Assembly: GCA_029263075.1 (NCBI GenBank)
Contig: JAJCYE010000040.1
Location: forward strand, 1 to 38,217
From: Actinomycetes bacterium
Lineage (GTDB): Bacteria > Actinomycetota > CADDZG01 > JAHWKV01
Direction of reading: 5' to 3'
DNA: 38,217 nucleotides
A program made the translations under genes and the position numbers. The notes under the pieces are model-generated. The model was not told where the DNA came from and searched no databases. It worked only from the letters and a program-made list of their open reading frames with translations. Positions 8,948-17,355 of the stretch are shown here, piece by piece. Within the stretch, counting starts at the first letter, position 1. Each line of letters starts with the position of its first letter.

Positions 8948-9973
8948 TTGTTCTTCCGCCGGCGGTCTTGGATCCGAACCTTCCCGAGCTTTATGGTTGC
9001 TCTGCTCGTGCTGCCCACCGCCTTGATCGGCGCTCCCGCTTACGCCTCGGATGCGGATGAGATTCCCTTCAACACGGCCAAGATCCTTGAGTATCACAAC
9101 GCCGAACGCGCCACCCGCCAAGTGGCGGCCCTCTCGCGGGACCCGCGCATGGACTCGCACGCCCAAGCCCTGGCCGAAAACCTGGCCGCCCGAGGAGTTC
9201 TTCAGCACACTCCAGCGGTAGCACTGACCCTCGGGTACTCCGCCGGCGGGCAGAATCTGGTCTTTCGTTCACCAAGCATCAACGCATCCGAGGCAAATTT
9301 CATGTGGATGAACAGCCCGAACCACCGGAAGAATCTGCTGAACCCCGGCTTCTCGCATGTGGGGATTGGCATCGCCTGCTCCCGGGCCTCCGGCAAGCCG
9401 TTCCCGGTGGCGGTGGTCGATTTCGGCGGTAGCAGCCTCTCCTCCGCTGTCCCACCCCAGGAACCGATATCCGTGCCGCCCGGCGCACTCCAGGGCCACT
9501 CCGTGGCCTGCGACAACTCGGGAGGACCGGGTGCCGCTGCGCCCCAACCCCCTCCCGCGGCACCGGTGGCGCCGCCTCCCGCCCCGGTGGCGGCGCCCGT
9601 CGCGCCCAAGCCGGAGGCCCCCAATCCCGCCGCACCGCCGGTCGAAAGCCGGCCGGCGCCCGCACCCCCGGTACCCATCGCGGCCCCGGTGGAGGAACCG
9701 GCCCCTGCCCCCGCCCCGGCGGCGGTCGAGACCGACTCCACCCCGGCCGAGGGGCCACATCCACCCGGGCTGGTCGCCCCGGCCGACGATTCGTTCAAAA
9801 CCGCGTCCGACCAGGCCCTCGCGGGCTGGGGCGCTTTGGTCGCCGGCGCCATAGGCGCGGTGATGCTCAGCTTGGTCGGCGCGGGACTCCGCTACAAACT
9901 CCGCTTCCCCAATACCGGCGGCCCCCGCAAGAAGTACAGCCTTATCGATGTGCTTCGATCTGCCGATAGGTAA
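8948..9973 (+). CDS. Secreted CAP (SCP/PR1)-domain protein with Pro-rich stalk and C-terminal membrane anchor, copy 1
   Basis: A 341-residue protein. A signal peptide covers about 1-35 (RRRSW, a hydrophobic core, cleavage near AYAS). The YkwD-like CAP domain is at about 40-165, with a His in LQHTP and WMNSPNHRKNLL. A Pro/Ala-rich stalk spans about 195-275, then a transmembrane helix (WGALVAGAIGAVMLSLVGAGL) and a basic tail. GQNL stands where most CAP proteins have GEN(L/I), so the cavity Glu is Gln. Cysteines after the CAP strand (IACS) and in the linker (VACD) may pair. The TTG start is chosen for GGAGGT six bases upstream. The protein is probably held on the outer face of the membrane; the activity of bacterial CAP domains is generally unknown. 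Confidence 0.85.
   Translation: MFFRRRSWIRTFPSFMVALLVLPTALIGAPAYASDADEIPFNTAKILEYHNAERATRQVAALSRDPRMDSHAQALAENLAARGVLQHTPAVALTLGYSAGGQNLVFRSPSINASEANFMWMNSPNHRKNLLNPGFSHVGIGIACSRASGKPFPVAVVDFGGSSLSSAVPPQEPISVPPGALQGHSVACDNSGGPGAAAPQPPPAAPVAPPPAPVAAPVAPKPEAPNPAAPPVESRPAPAPPVPIAAPVEEPAPAPAPAAVETDSTPAEGPHPPGLVAPADDSFKTASDQALAGWGALVAGAIGAVMLSLVGAGLRYKLRFPNTGGPRKKYSLIDVLRSADR
9960..9972 (+). repeat. Repeated CTGCCGATAGGTA element, copy 2
   Basis: Identical 13-mer to the one at 8889, here overlapping the last codons of CAP copy 1 and followed after 13 bp by TAGGGGCGGG. It precedes the CAP copy 2 start by 38 bp. Two upstream regions with the same layout suggest that promoter and gene were duplicated together. 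Confidence 0.5.
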
Positions 9974-10010
9974 GACGGTCCAACTTAGGGGCGGGCCTGC
10001 CGAGGTAGCG

Positions 10011-10907
10011 ATGCCAAGAATCACCCGCACGCTCGCCGCAACAGCCATCGGGCTTCTGGTCGCCCTCCTCGGCCCCGGTTTCGCCTTGGCCCTGGAAGCC
10101 GACCCGGCGACCCTCTCGTTTAATCAGCAGAAAATGCTGGAGTTCCTAAACGCGGAACGAGCCGCCCGAGGCGTCGCCCCGGTTGAGCGCGATGCGGCGC
10201 TCGACGCCCCCGCCCAGGGGTGGGCGGAAAGACTTGCCGCCGAAAGGCGCGGCTACCACAGCCCCGAGGTCCCGGCGCTCGCCGTCGGCTACGGCTCAGG
10301 CGCCGAGAGCCTGGCCTGGGGCCCAACCCTCAACGCAGCCCAGACCCATGTCCTTTGGATGAGCGTCGACAGCGATCGCCGCTACATGCTCGATCCCGCC
10401 TTTACGAACGTTGGAATAGGACTTTCCTGCTCAACCGCCTCCGGCCGCCCCTTTGTGGTGGCCGTACTCGAAATGGGCGGAGACTCGGCACCTTCCCGGG
10501 ACACTCCGCCGGCCCAGCCCCGGACGGCGGGGGGTGAGTCGCTATCCGGCCGGAGCGTCACGTGTGGCGAGGCGGCCGCCCCCGCTACCTCATCCTTGTC
10601 GGGATCCAGGGTGGTGGTCTCCCCGGTTACCGAGGCACCGGATCCCGGCGACGTCTCGGTGGCCTCCGCGGGCGCCAACGCGGCCGGCGCCGGCACCAAT
10701 CCGGCCGCTGTCGTCCCGGCCGCCGCCGCATCGCAGACCCGCTCCACCGGGCTGGTGGCGGTGGCCTTCTTCTGTTTGTTGGCCGCAACCTTCGTAGCAA
10801 TGAAGAGCCGGATTGCCGAGGCCCGCCTCATGGCGAACCTGAGGGCCAGACCCCGCCTGAACACCGAACAACTTTCGGACCTACTGGACGACTACCACAT
10901 CGAGTAG
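10011..10907 (+). CDS. Secreted CAP-domain protein with C-terminal membrane anchor, copy 2 (divergent)
   Basis: A 298-residue paralogue of its neighbours. It has a signal peptide (RTLAATAIGLLVALLGPGFALA), a CAP domain from about 38 to 160, a shorter Ala/Thr/Ser-rich stalk and a transmembrane helix (TGLVAVAFFCLLAATFVAM). The cytoplasmic tail is unusually long, about 35 residues, and ends DDYHIE. The ATG at 10011 follows GAGGTAGCG; an earlier in-frame ATG (9948) lies inside the previous gene and lacks the signal peptide. The CAP HR motif is lost: the site reads WMSVDSDRRYML where the siblings have NSPNHRKN and NSAPHRTN. It keeps Glu in GAESLAW, where the siblings have Gln. It has probably lost or changed metal binding. 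Confidence 0.83.
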   Translation: MPRITRTLAATAIGLLVALLGPGFALALEADPATLSFNQQKMLEFLNAERAARGVAPVERDAALDAPAQGWAERLAAERRGYHSPEVPALAVGYGSGAESLAWGPTLNAAQTHVLWMSVDSDRRYMLDPAFTNVGIGLSCSTASGRPFVVAVLEMGGDSAPSRDTPPAQPRTAGGESLSGRSVTCGEAAAPATSSLSGSRVVVSPVTEAPDPGDVSVASAGANAAGAGTNPAAVVPAAAASQTRSTGLVAVAFFCLLAATFVAMKSRIAEARLMANLRARPRLNTEQLSDLLDDYHIE

Positions 10908-10957
10908 CGCCCGCAGGCGGCACGAACGCTTCGGGCGAACGAAATCGCCGCCGACAA

Positions 10958-12016
10958 ATGCCACGCAATAATGGCTCCATGACTTTCCCGCAACCAGCCC
11001 GATACTCCCGCCGGTTGCCTCGTGCATCTTTGTCGAACCTCGCCCGGCTGGCAATCTGCCTGGCCTTTGCCGCGTTTGGCGTCTCCGCCCTCGGCTACCC
11101 CGCTTCGGCGGCGGTCACCAACGCCTCGGCCAACAACCAAAAGATGTTGGAGTTCATGAACGCGGAGCGGGCGGCCCGAGGGCTTTCCCCGCTGTCGCGA
11201 GACCCCCGCCTGGACGCGCTGGCTCAGTCCTGGGCCAACAAGATGGCGGCGAACAGAGATATGTACCACCCGAAACCGCCCCAGGCGATGACCGGCGCCG
11301 GTTACCGCTCCGGCGCCCAAAACCTGGCCTGGCACGACACCGAGTTGACCGCGGCCTGGGCGCACAACTTCTGGATGAACAGCGCACCCCACCGCACCAA
11401 TATCCTGGACCCGGCCTTCACCCACACCGGAATAGCGATGGCATGCAACCCCTCGGGCGGCCGATACCCTTACGTTTTTGCCACGGTTGAGTTCGGCGGC
11501 AACTCAACCCCGCTGTCCTCGACGCCACCGGCCTCTCCCCACGTCGCCGGCAGCCAATCATCACCGGGCGCTGGTTGCGGGTCCGACGCGGCTCCGCAGC
11601 CGCCACCGCCCGCCGCACCACCGCCCCCGGTGCCGGCGCCTGTTGCTCCTCCGCCCGCAGCAGCTAAGGCCTCCCCCGAACCTCGAGCGGTGCCCTCGCC
11701 GGCGAAAACGACGGTGTCGTCGCCGGTCAAAAAGACGGTGCCCTCGCCGGCGGCTTCAAGGGTGCCCACCAGCCCATCGCCCCCTCCGGGAGCGGTGGCG
11801 CAGGCGAGTCCAACAGTGAGCCCACCGGCGGAACCATCGGCTCAACCGACTCCGGCCGGAGAGCTAGACCCGCTGGCGGTCGCCGACCCGGGCTCTGCAA
11901 AGACGAGATCCGGACCAATGGTGGCGCTGATCGCTGCCTCGGTCATCCTGCTGGTCACCCGGCTGGCGGCGCTGAGGCGCCGGTCCCGTCCCAAGCACGC
12001 GATTACCCGCCGCTAG
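10958..12016 (+). CDS. Secreted CAP-domain protein with Pro-rich stalk and C-terminal membrane anchor, copy 3
   Basis: A protein of about 352 residues from the ATG at 10958; the in-frame ATG at 10979 is equally possible because neither has a clear ribosome site. A long basic n-region leads to a signal core (LARLAICLAFAAFGVSALGYPASA). The CAP domain follows with YHP, GAQNLAW and FWMNSAPHRTNILDPAFTHTGIA, close to the common bacterial YkwD pattern except Gln for the usual Glu. The stalk is Pro/Ala-rich with imperfect repeats of the type VPSPAKT/VSSPVKK/VPSPAAS (about 11690-11765). It ends with a transmembrane helix and an Arg-rich tail. The gene is convergent with argH. The CTGCCGATAG element of copies 1 and 2 is absent before this copy. 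Confidence 0.84.
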   Translation: MPRNNGSMTFPQPARYSRRLPRASLSNLARLAICLAFAAFGVSALGYPASAAVTNASANNQKMLEFMNAERAARGLSPLSRDPRLDALAQSWANKMAANRDMYHPKPPQAMTGAGYRSGAQNLAWHDTELTAAWAHNFWMNSAPHRTNILDPAFTHTGIAMACNPSGGRYPYVFATVEFGGNSTPLSSTPPASPHVAGSQSSPGAGCGSDAAPQPPPPAAPPPPVPAPVAPPPAAAKASPEPRAVPSPAKTTVSSPVKKTVPSPAASRVPTSPSPPPGAVAQASPTVSPPAEPSAQPTPAGELDPLAVADPGSAKTRSGPMVALIAASVILLVTRLAALRRRSRPKHAITRR

Positions 12017-12017
12017 T

Positions 12018-12032
12018 CCGGCCTCAGGCCGG
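12018..12032. terminator. Compact hairpin between convergent CAP copy 3 and argH
   Basis: CCGGCC/GGCCGG (12018-12023 and 12027-12032) around a 3-nt loop forms a perfect GC hairpin, and the argH TGA stop lies in the loop. It is placed to serve both converging transcripts. There is no T-tract on either side, so it is a hairpin of the GC-rich actinobacterial kind and not a classical terminator. Confidence 0.45.
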
Positions 12033-13436
12033 CTCAGTCTCCTTAAGCCACCGTCGCTGATCGTCCAGGACGGCACCGAGCCGTTCCAACTGGGCAGCCA
12101 CCTGGCCCGGCGACGTTCCCCCGTGCGAGGCCCGGGCGGCCACACTGCGCCGGGCATCCAGAAGCTCCAACACCGAAGGGTGAAGTTTGGGGTGGGCGGC
12201 TTTAAGGTCCTCCGGGGTCAACTCGGCCAGGTCGCAGCCGCGGGCGGCCGCCACCCCGACCAGTTTTCCCACGGCTTCATGGGCGTGGCGAAACGGCACC
12301 CCGTCCCTGACCAGCGATTCGGCGATGTCGGTGGCCCCGGCCGACCCGCCCCGAGCTGCGTTTTCGAGGCGTTCGACATCGAAGGTGAGCGTTGCCAGCG
12401 TCCCGGTGAGGGCAGCCAGACTCAAAGCGACGGAGTCGGCGGCGTCGAACACCGGTTCCTTGTCCTCCTGCAGATCCCGGTTGTAGGCCATAGGCAGGCC
12501 TTTGACCACCCCGAGTAGGTGAACCAAATCCCCGGTAACCCGTGCCGACTTGGCACGCACCAATTCGGCCACGTCGGGGTTCTTTTTTTGCGGCATGATG
12601 CTCGAACCGGTGGCAAAAGCGTCGTCCAGGGTGGCAAAACCGAACTCGGAACTGGTCCACAGGACCACCTCCTCGCCGATACGCGATAGCTGGGTCGCCA
12701 GGATGGCAACCGCAGACAGGAACTCCAGGGCAAAATCACGAGCCCCCACCGCGTCGGCCGAGTTATCGAACACCGCTCCGAAACCCAGGTCGGCCGCGGT
12801 CCCCACCGGGTCCAGGGGGAGCGTGGTGCCCGCGAAAGCGGCCGCCCCCAGTCCCGATACATCGGCCCGGGCGAAAGCGCCCTTCAACCGGTCGAAGTCC
12901 CGGGCCAGGGCGAACGCGTGAGCGAGCAGGTGGTGGGCCAGCAGGATCGGCTGCGCCCGCTGCAGGTGGGTGTAGCCGGGGGCCAGGGTGTCGATGTGAA
13001 CTTCGGCCTGCTGTTTCAGGGCCTCCTGCAGAGCAGTCACCCCCTCCCCCAGTGCCGGGATGGCGGCTTTCAGCCACAACCGGAAGTCGGTGACCACCAG
13101 ATCGTTGCGGCTGCGCCCGGCGTGAATACGTGCACCCAGGTCCCCGAGTTCTTCGGTGAGGTACCGCTCCAACGCCGAGTGGATGTCCTCGTCGGCGGGA
13201 TTGAAGGCGAAGGCGCCGTCACCGAAGGCCGCCGCGGCCCGGTCCAGAGCCACCCCGATGGCCGCCCGGTCGTCCGGGGAGATCAAACCCGCCCGCTCAA
13301 GGTTGGCGGCGTGGGCGCGGGTACACGCGATGTCGTGCGGCCAGAGTCGCTGGTCGTACTGAATCGAACGGGACAACTCCGCCAGGGCCTCGGACGGTCC
13401 CCGGGAGAACCGCCCTCCCCATAGCGGACCGGTCAT
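12024..13436 (-). CDS. argH: Argininosuccinate lyase
   Basis: A 470-residue member of the fumarase/aspartase superfamily, which splits argininosuccinate into arginine and fumarate, the last step of the pathway. The N-terminal LWGGRFSRGPSEAL and the mobile signature loop GSSIMPQKKNPD are both present, as is the HAGRSRND motif. The ATG at 13436 overlaps the argG stop as ATGA; a longer upstream frame does not resemble the family. It is the last gene of the arginine operon and ends in a hairpin facing CAP copy 3. Confidence 0.97.
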   Translation of the reverse strand: MTGPLWGGRFSRGPSEALAELSRSIQYDQRLWPHDIACTRAHAANLERAGLISPDDRAAIGVALDRAAAAFGDGAFAFNPADEDIHSALERYLTEELGDLGARIHAGRSRNDLVVTDFRLWLKAAIPALGEGVTALQEALKQQAEVHIDTLAPGYTHLQRAQPILLAHHLLAHAFALARDFDRLKGAFARADVSGLGAAAFAGTTLPLDPVGTAADLGFGAVFDNSADAVGARDFALEFLSAVAILATQLSRIGEEVVLWTSSEFGFATLDDAFATGSSIMPQKKNPDVAELVRAKSARVTGDLVHLLGVVKGLPMAYNRDLQEDKEPVFDAADSVALSLAALTGTLATLTFDVERLENAARGGSAGATDIAESLVRDGVPFRHAHEAVGKLVGVAAARGCDLAELTPEDLKAAHPKLHPSVLELLDARRSVAARASHGGTSPGQVAAQLERLGAVLDDQRRWLKETEPA

Positions 13437-14674
13437 CCCTCCACTCCCTCCCAGGATCCTTCGCCGGGTCTGGAGGCAGCGTCTGAACGACGAGCCCGGG
13501 CCCAGGTCTTGAGCGGCAGACCCCACAACTTCACAAAGCCCTCGGCGGCCTTGTGGTCGAAGGCGTCGTCCCGGTCATAGGTGGCCAGGGACATCTCGTA
13601 CAACGATGCCGCCGACTTGCGGCCCACCACCCTCAGGCTGCCCGCCTCCAGCTTCAAGCGGACCACGCCGGTGACGTACTGCTCGGTGGTTTGGATGAAG
13701 GCATCGAGCGCTTCGCGAAGCGGCGAAAACCACAACCCCTCGTAAGCCAGGTTGGCGTAGGTTCGCTCAAGTTCCCTCTTGGTCCGCAGGACCGCTTTTT
13801 CCAGCGTCAGGTGCTCCAACTCGGAGTGGGCGGCGATAAGCGCCAGGGCCCCCGGCGCCTCATAAACTTCACGAGACTTGATGCCTACGACACGGTCTTC
13901 AATCATGTCGATCCGGCCGTAGCCGTAACTGCCGGCAACCCTCTCGACCTCGGCAACTAGCGCCGAGAAGTCCAGGGCAACCCCATCCAGTGCTACGGGT
14001 AGGCCGCGTTCGAACTCGATCTCCAAGTAGGCGGCGCCGGTCGGCGCCTGAGAGGGCTCAACGGTCCGCTCCCAGATCTCATCCGGGGGCTCGACGAACG
14101 GGTCTTCCAGCACCCCACACTCGATGGCCCGGCCCCACATGTTCTCGTCGATGGAGTAAGGAGACTCGGGGGTCATGGAGATGGGCAGGTTGTGCTGGGT
14201 GGCGTAACCCATCGCCTCCTCCCTGGTCATACCCCAACCACGACACGGGGCAAGGACCTCAAGGTCCGGCGACAGCGCGGCGAGTGAAACCTCGAACCGG
14301 ACCTGATCATTGCCCTTTCCGGTACAACCGTGGGCAAGGTATCGGGCGTGGTAGCGGTGAGCCACGTCCGCCATATGTTTGCAGATCAGCGGGCGAGACA
14401 GAGCCGAGACCAGTGGATAGCGGTCCTGGTACAGGGCGTTGGCCGCCAGAGCCCTGGTGACGTACTCGTTGGCAAACTCCTCCCGAGCGTCGATGACCTG
14501 GGCGTCCAGTGCACCGGAGTCCATGGCCCGCTTTCGCAGAACCTCGGTGTCCCCGCCCTGGCCCACGTCCACCAAAAGAGCGATGACATCCAGATCCTGC
14601 GTCTGCTTGAGCCACCGCACGGCCACGGTTGTGTCGAGCCCACCCGAATAGGCAAGAACGACTCTTTCACTCAT
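13433..14674 (-). CDS. argG: Argininosuccinate synthase
   Basis: A 413-residue enzyme that joins citrulline and aspartate with ATP to give argininosuccinate. The ATP-pyrophosphatase loop YSGGLDTTVAVRW at 9-21 and the following family blocks (GCTGKGNDQVRFE, PYSIDENMWGR) are intact. It is preceded by AGAGGAAG at a good distance and separated from argR by 34 bp, the largest gap in the operon apart from its leader, so a secondary promoter there is possible. The tail after the conserved core is a variable Arg/Gly-rich extension. Confidence 0.97.
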   Translation of the reverse strand: MSERVVLAYSGGLDTTVAVRWLKQTQDLDVIALLVDVGQGGDTEVLRKRAMDSGALDAQVIDAREEFANEYVTRALAANALYQDRYPLVSALSRPLICKHMADVAHRYHARYLAHGCTGKGNDQVRFEVSLAALSPDLEVLAPCRGWGMTREEAMGYATQHNLPISMTPESPYSIDENMWGRAIECGVLEDPFVEPPDEIWERTVEPSQAPTGAAYLEIEFERGLPVALDGVALDFSALVAEVERVAGSYGYGRIDMIEDRVVGIKSREVYEAPGALALIAAHSELEHLTLEKAVLRTKRELERTYANLAYEGLWFSPLREALDAFIQTTEQYVTGVVRLKLEAGSLRVVGRKSAASLYEMSLATYDRDDAFDHKAAEGFVKLWGLPLKTWARARRSDAASRPGEGSWEGVEG

Positions 14675-14708
14675 CTTGAACTTCCTCTCTCATTGAACAA
14701 TCCGACCA

Positions 14709-15194
14709 TCAAACTTGTTCGGGCGGGATCTCGGACCCGGGCAACGACTCCACCATCGCCCTCAGCCGCCGCTCCACCTTCCGGGCCAGAACCCCCTGCT
14801 TACAGACAACCAGGATCGTGTCGTCGCCGGCCAGCGTCCCGGCCACCCCTTCGATCCCCAACCGGTCCATCGCTCCGCCGACCATCCCGGCGTGCCCGGG
14901 CGGGGTCTTGACCACAACCAGGTTTCCGGTGGACTCCAATCCCAATACCGACTCACTGAACATCCTGCTGACCGCATCACCCGCCGGTACCGTTGCCGAC
15001 TCCGACGGCAACGAGTAGACAACTTTGCCCTCCCGGCGCACCTTCACCGCTCCGAGTTCATCGAGGTCCCGGGACACGGTGGCCTGGGTTGCCGGAAAAC
15101 CCGAAGCCCTCAACATCTTCACCAGTTGCGTCTGGCTGGTTATCGGCATCTGCCTGATCAGGCCGACGATTCTGCGTTGCCTGCCCGCTTTCAT
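14709..15194 (-). CDS. argR: Arginine repressor ArgR
   Basis: A 161-residue protein of standard ArgR length. The N-terminal winged helix (MKAGRQRRIVGLIRQMPITSQTQL onward) has the recognition segment ATQATVSRDLDELGAVKV, and the C-terminal hexamerisation and arginine-binding domain carries GTLAGDDTILVV. It binds arginine and represses the arginine genes at ARG boxes such as those at 20461-20488. Its ATG overlaps the argF stop by 4 bp, so it is encoded inside the operon it would control and its level should fall with the operon. Confidence 0.96.
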   Translation of the reverse strand: MKAGRQRRIVGLIRQMPITSQTQLVKMLRASGFPATQATVSRDLDELGAVKVRREGKVVYSLPSESATVPAGDAVSRMFSESVLGLESTGNLVVVKTPPGHAGMVGGAMDRLGIEGVAGTLAGDDTILVVCKQGVLARKVERRLRAMVESLPGSEIPPEQV

Positions 15195-16144
15195 CGCACC
15201 CGGCGACCGTCCTTGCGAGATTCACCGTCCAGCGTGACCAGCCACTCCATGAGCGCCTTCTGGGCGGGCAGGCGGTTGGCCGCCTGCTGCCAGATGACCG
15301 CCCGCGGACCATCCATGACCTCGGTGCTGATCTCCTCCTCCCGGTGCGCCGGGAGGCAGTGCATAACCACCGCGTCCGGGGCGGCCCGCTCCAAAGTCTT
15401 AAAGTCAACCCGGTAATCCCCGAAGACGTTGCGCCGGACCTCTTTTTCCTCCTCTTGGCCCATGCTGGTCCAGACATCGGTATAGAGGACGTTGGCGCCG
15501 GTCGATGCCTTGACGGGGTCGTTGGTCACCCGGATCTTGCAGCCGGTTTCCATGCCTATGGCGGCTGCCCGCTCCACGATGGGTTCGATAGGTTCAAAAC
15601 CCTTCGGGCAGGCGACGATAATTTTGCCTATGCCGGCTTTCGCGCCGCAGAGCAGCAGAGAGTGGCAGACATTGTTGCCGTCGCCCAAGTAGGCGATTGT
15701 GACTTTCGAGAGGTCCTCGAAGCACTCCGTCACCGTCATGACGTCGGCCAGAGCCTGGCACGGGTGCTCCAGGTCGGAGAGGGCGTTGACCACCGGGATG
15801 GAGGATGTCTCGGCCAGGGCATCCAACCTCTCCTGCCCGAAGGTCCGAAGAACGATTGCCGAGAGGTAACCCGAAAGCACCTGGGCCGTGTCTTCCAGGG
15901 TCTCGCCCCGGTCCAACTGGAGTTCGGCCGCCCGCAGGCTTATCGGGTGACCGCCCAGCTCAAAGACTGCTGTTTCAAAGGCGATCCGGGTGCGAGTGGA
16001 CGGCTTTTCGAAGATCAGCCCTACCGAAGATCCCTCGAGCACCCGCGACATGGTTTTTGAGGAGTTTTTCATCGTGATCGCCCGGGCAATCAGGACCGCC
16101 TGCTCGGCGGGAGTTACGTCGTCTGAAGAAAGGAAGTGCCTCAT
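15191..16144 (-). CDS. argF: Ornithine carbamoyltransferase, anabolic
   Basis: A 317-residue transcarbamylase that makes citrulline from ornithine and carbamoyl phosphate. The carbamoyl-phosphate loop is KPSTRTRIAFE near 50-60, HPCQALAD lies near 128-135, and the ornithine-side HCLPAHREEEI lies near 270. The ATG at 16144 ([10 protein letters not shown]) overlaps the argD stop; the longer open frame upstream is read-through of argD sequence. Its place between argD and argR supports a biosynthetic and not a catabolic role. Confidence 0.97.
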   Translation of the reverse strand: MRHFLSSDDVTPAEQAVLIARAITMKNSSKTMSRVLEGSSVGLIFEKPSTRTRIAFETAVFELGGHPISLRAAELQLDRGETLEDTAQVLSGYLSAIVLRTFGQERLDALAETSSIPVVNALSDLEHPCQALADVMTVTECFEDLSKVTIAYLGDGNNVCHSLLLCGAKAGIGKIIVACPKGFEPIEPIVERAAAIGMETGCKIRVTNDPVKASTGANVLYTDVWTSMGQEEEKEVRRNVFGDYRVDFKTLERAAPDAVVMHCLPAHREEEISTEVMDGPRAVIWQQAANRLPAQKALMEWLVTLDGESRKDGRRVR

Positions 16145-17355
16145 TCGGGTTGTACCTCTCCAATACTCGTGAGCACCCGGTCCAGGATGCCGACCGCCTC
16201 GTCGCAATCGGCCCTGGTCAGAATAAGCGGTGGACAGAGCCGAAGCGCAGACGGCGAGACGTTATTGACCAAAAGTCCTTCGTGCAGGCAGCGCAACACC
16301 ACGTCGGCCGCGCAGTCCGACCCGAGTTGCAGCGCCACAAGCAGACCCCTGCCCCTCACGGCCCGCGCCATTTCGTGCCGGTTAACCAGTCCGGTCAGCG
16401 CCTCCCGCAGGTACTCCCCCATCAGCCGGGAGTTTTCCACCAGGGCCTCCCGTTCGATGGTGTCGATAACCGCCAGCGATGCGGCGCACACCACCGGGCC
16501 GCCGCCCATCGTGGTGGCGTGGTCCCCGGGCTGAAACGCTTCCGCCCACTCTCCCCGGGCGACACAGGCCCCGACGGGGAACCCGTTGCCGAGGGCTTTG
16601 GCCAGAGTTATTACGTCGGGCACCGCGCCGGAGTGCTGGAAGCCGAACATCGTGCCGGTCCGGCCGAAACCGGTCTGCACCTCATCCAGGATCAACGCCA
16701 TGTCGTGGTTGTCGCACACTTTGCGGGCGAAGGGCAGGTAGTCGTCCGATGGGACGATGACCCCGGCCTCTCCCTGGATCGGCTCAAGCAGGATTGCCGA
16801 CTCGGCACCGGTTACCGCATCCTCCAGCGCGCCCGGGTGGTCGAACTCAACGTGGGTGAATCCCTGCGGCAGAGGCTGGAACGGCTTCCACTTGGCCGGC
16901 TGACCGGTGGCCGCCAGGGTCTGCAGGCTCCTGCCGTGGAACGCGCCGATGGCCGCAATCGTCCCGTACCGGTTAGGCCCTGACTTGTCGCCGGAACGGC
17001 GCCGGACCAGCTTGAGAGCACACTCGTTGGCCTCTGCGCCCGAGTTGGCAAAAAAGACGCGCCCGTCGTCCCAACCCAGCAGACCGCACAACCGGTCCGC
17101 CAGTTCGGCCATGGGTTCGGTGTAGTAGAGATTGGAGGTGTGGATCAACCGGCCGGCCTGGGCGGTAACCGCCTCGACGACCGCCGGGTGGGAGTGACCG
17201 AGCGAGTTCACGGCGATCCCGGCGACAAAGTCCAGGTAATCCCTGCCCGAGGTGTCGTACAGCCGCATTCCTTCGCCCCGGGTGAAGGTCACCGGCAAGC
17301 GTTTGTAGGTGGGCATGGTCCGGGAATCGGCAAGCTGGACGGTGGCCGGCTTCAT
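16141..17355 (-). CDS. argD: Acetylornithine aminotransferase
   Basis: A 404-residue class III PLP aminotransferase. The [11 protein letters not shown] block holds the PLP-nitrogen Asp, and the Schiff-base Lys is in [39 protein letters not shown] is the usual N-terminal block. It converts N-acetylglutamate semialdehyde to N-acetylornithine; homologues often also serve lysine synthesis as succinyl-DAP aminotransferase. The ATG overlaps the argB stop by 4 bp. Confidence 0.97.
   Translation of the reverse strand: MKPATVQLADSRTMPTYKRLPVTFTRGEGMRLYDTSGRDYLDFVAGIAVNSLGHSHPAVVEAVTAQAGRLIHTSNLYYTEPMAELADRLCGLLGWDDGRVFFANSGAEANECALKLVRRRSGDKSGPNRYGTIAAIGAFHGRSLQTLAATGQPAKWKPFQPLPQGFTHVEFDHPGALEDAVTGAESAILLEPIQGEAGVIVPSDDYLPFARKVCDNHDMALILDEVQTGFGRTGTMFGFQHSGAVPDVITLAKALGNGFPVGACVARGEWAEAFQPGDHATTMGGGPVVCAASLAVIDTIEREALVENSRLMGEYLREALTGLVNRHEMARAVRGRGLLVALQLGSDCAADVVLRCLHEGLLVNNVSPSALRLCPPLILTRADCDEAVGILDRVLTSIGEVQPE

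Noticed and set aside
10562-10957. Upstream extension of CAP copy 3 into the CAP copy 2 reading region
   Set aside because: It is copy 2 sequence read out of phase, lacks a signal peptide, and the CAP family layout starts after 10958.
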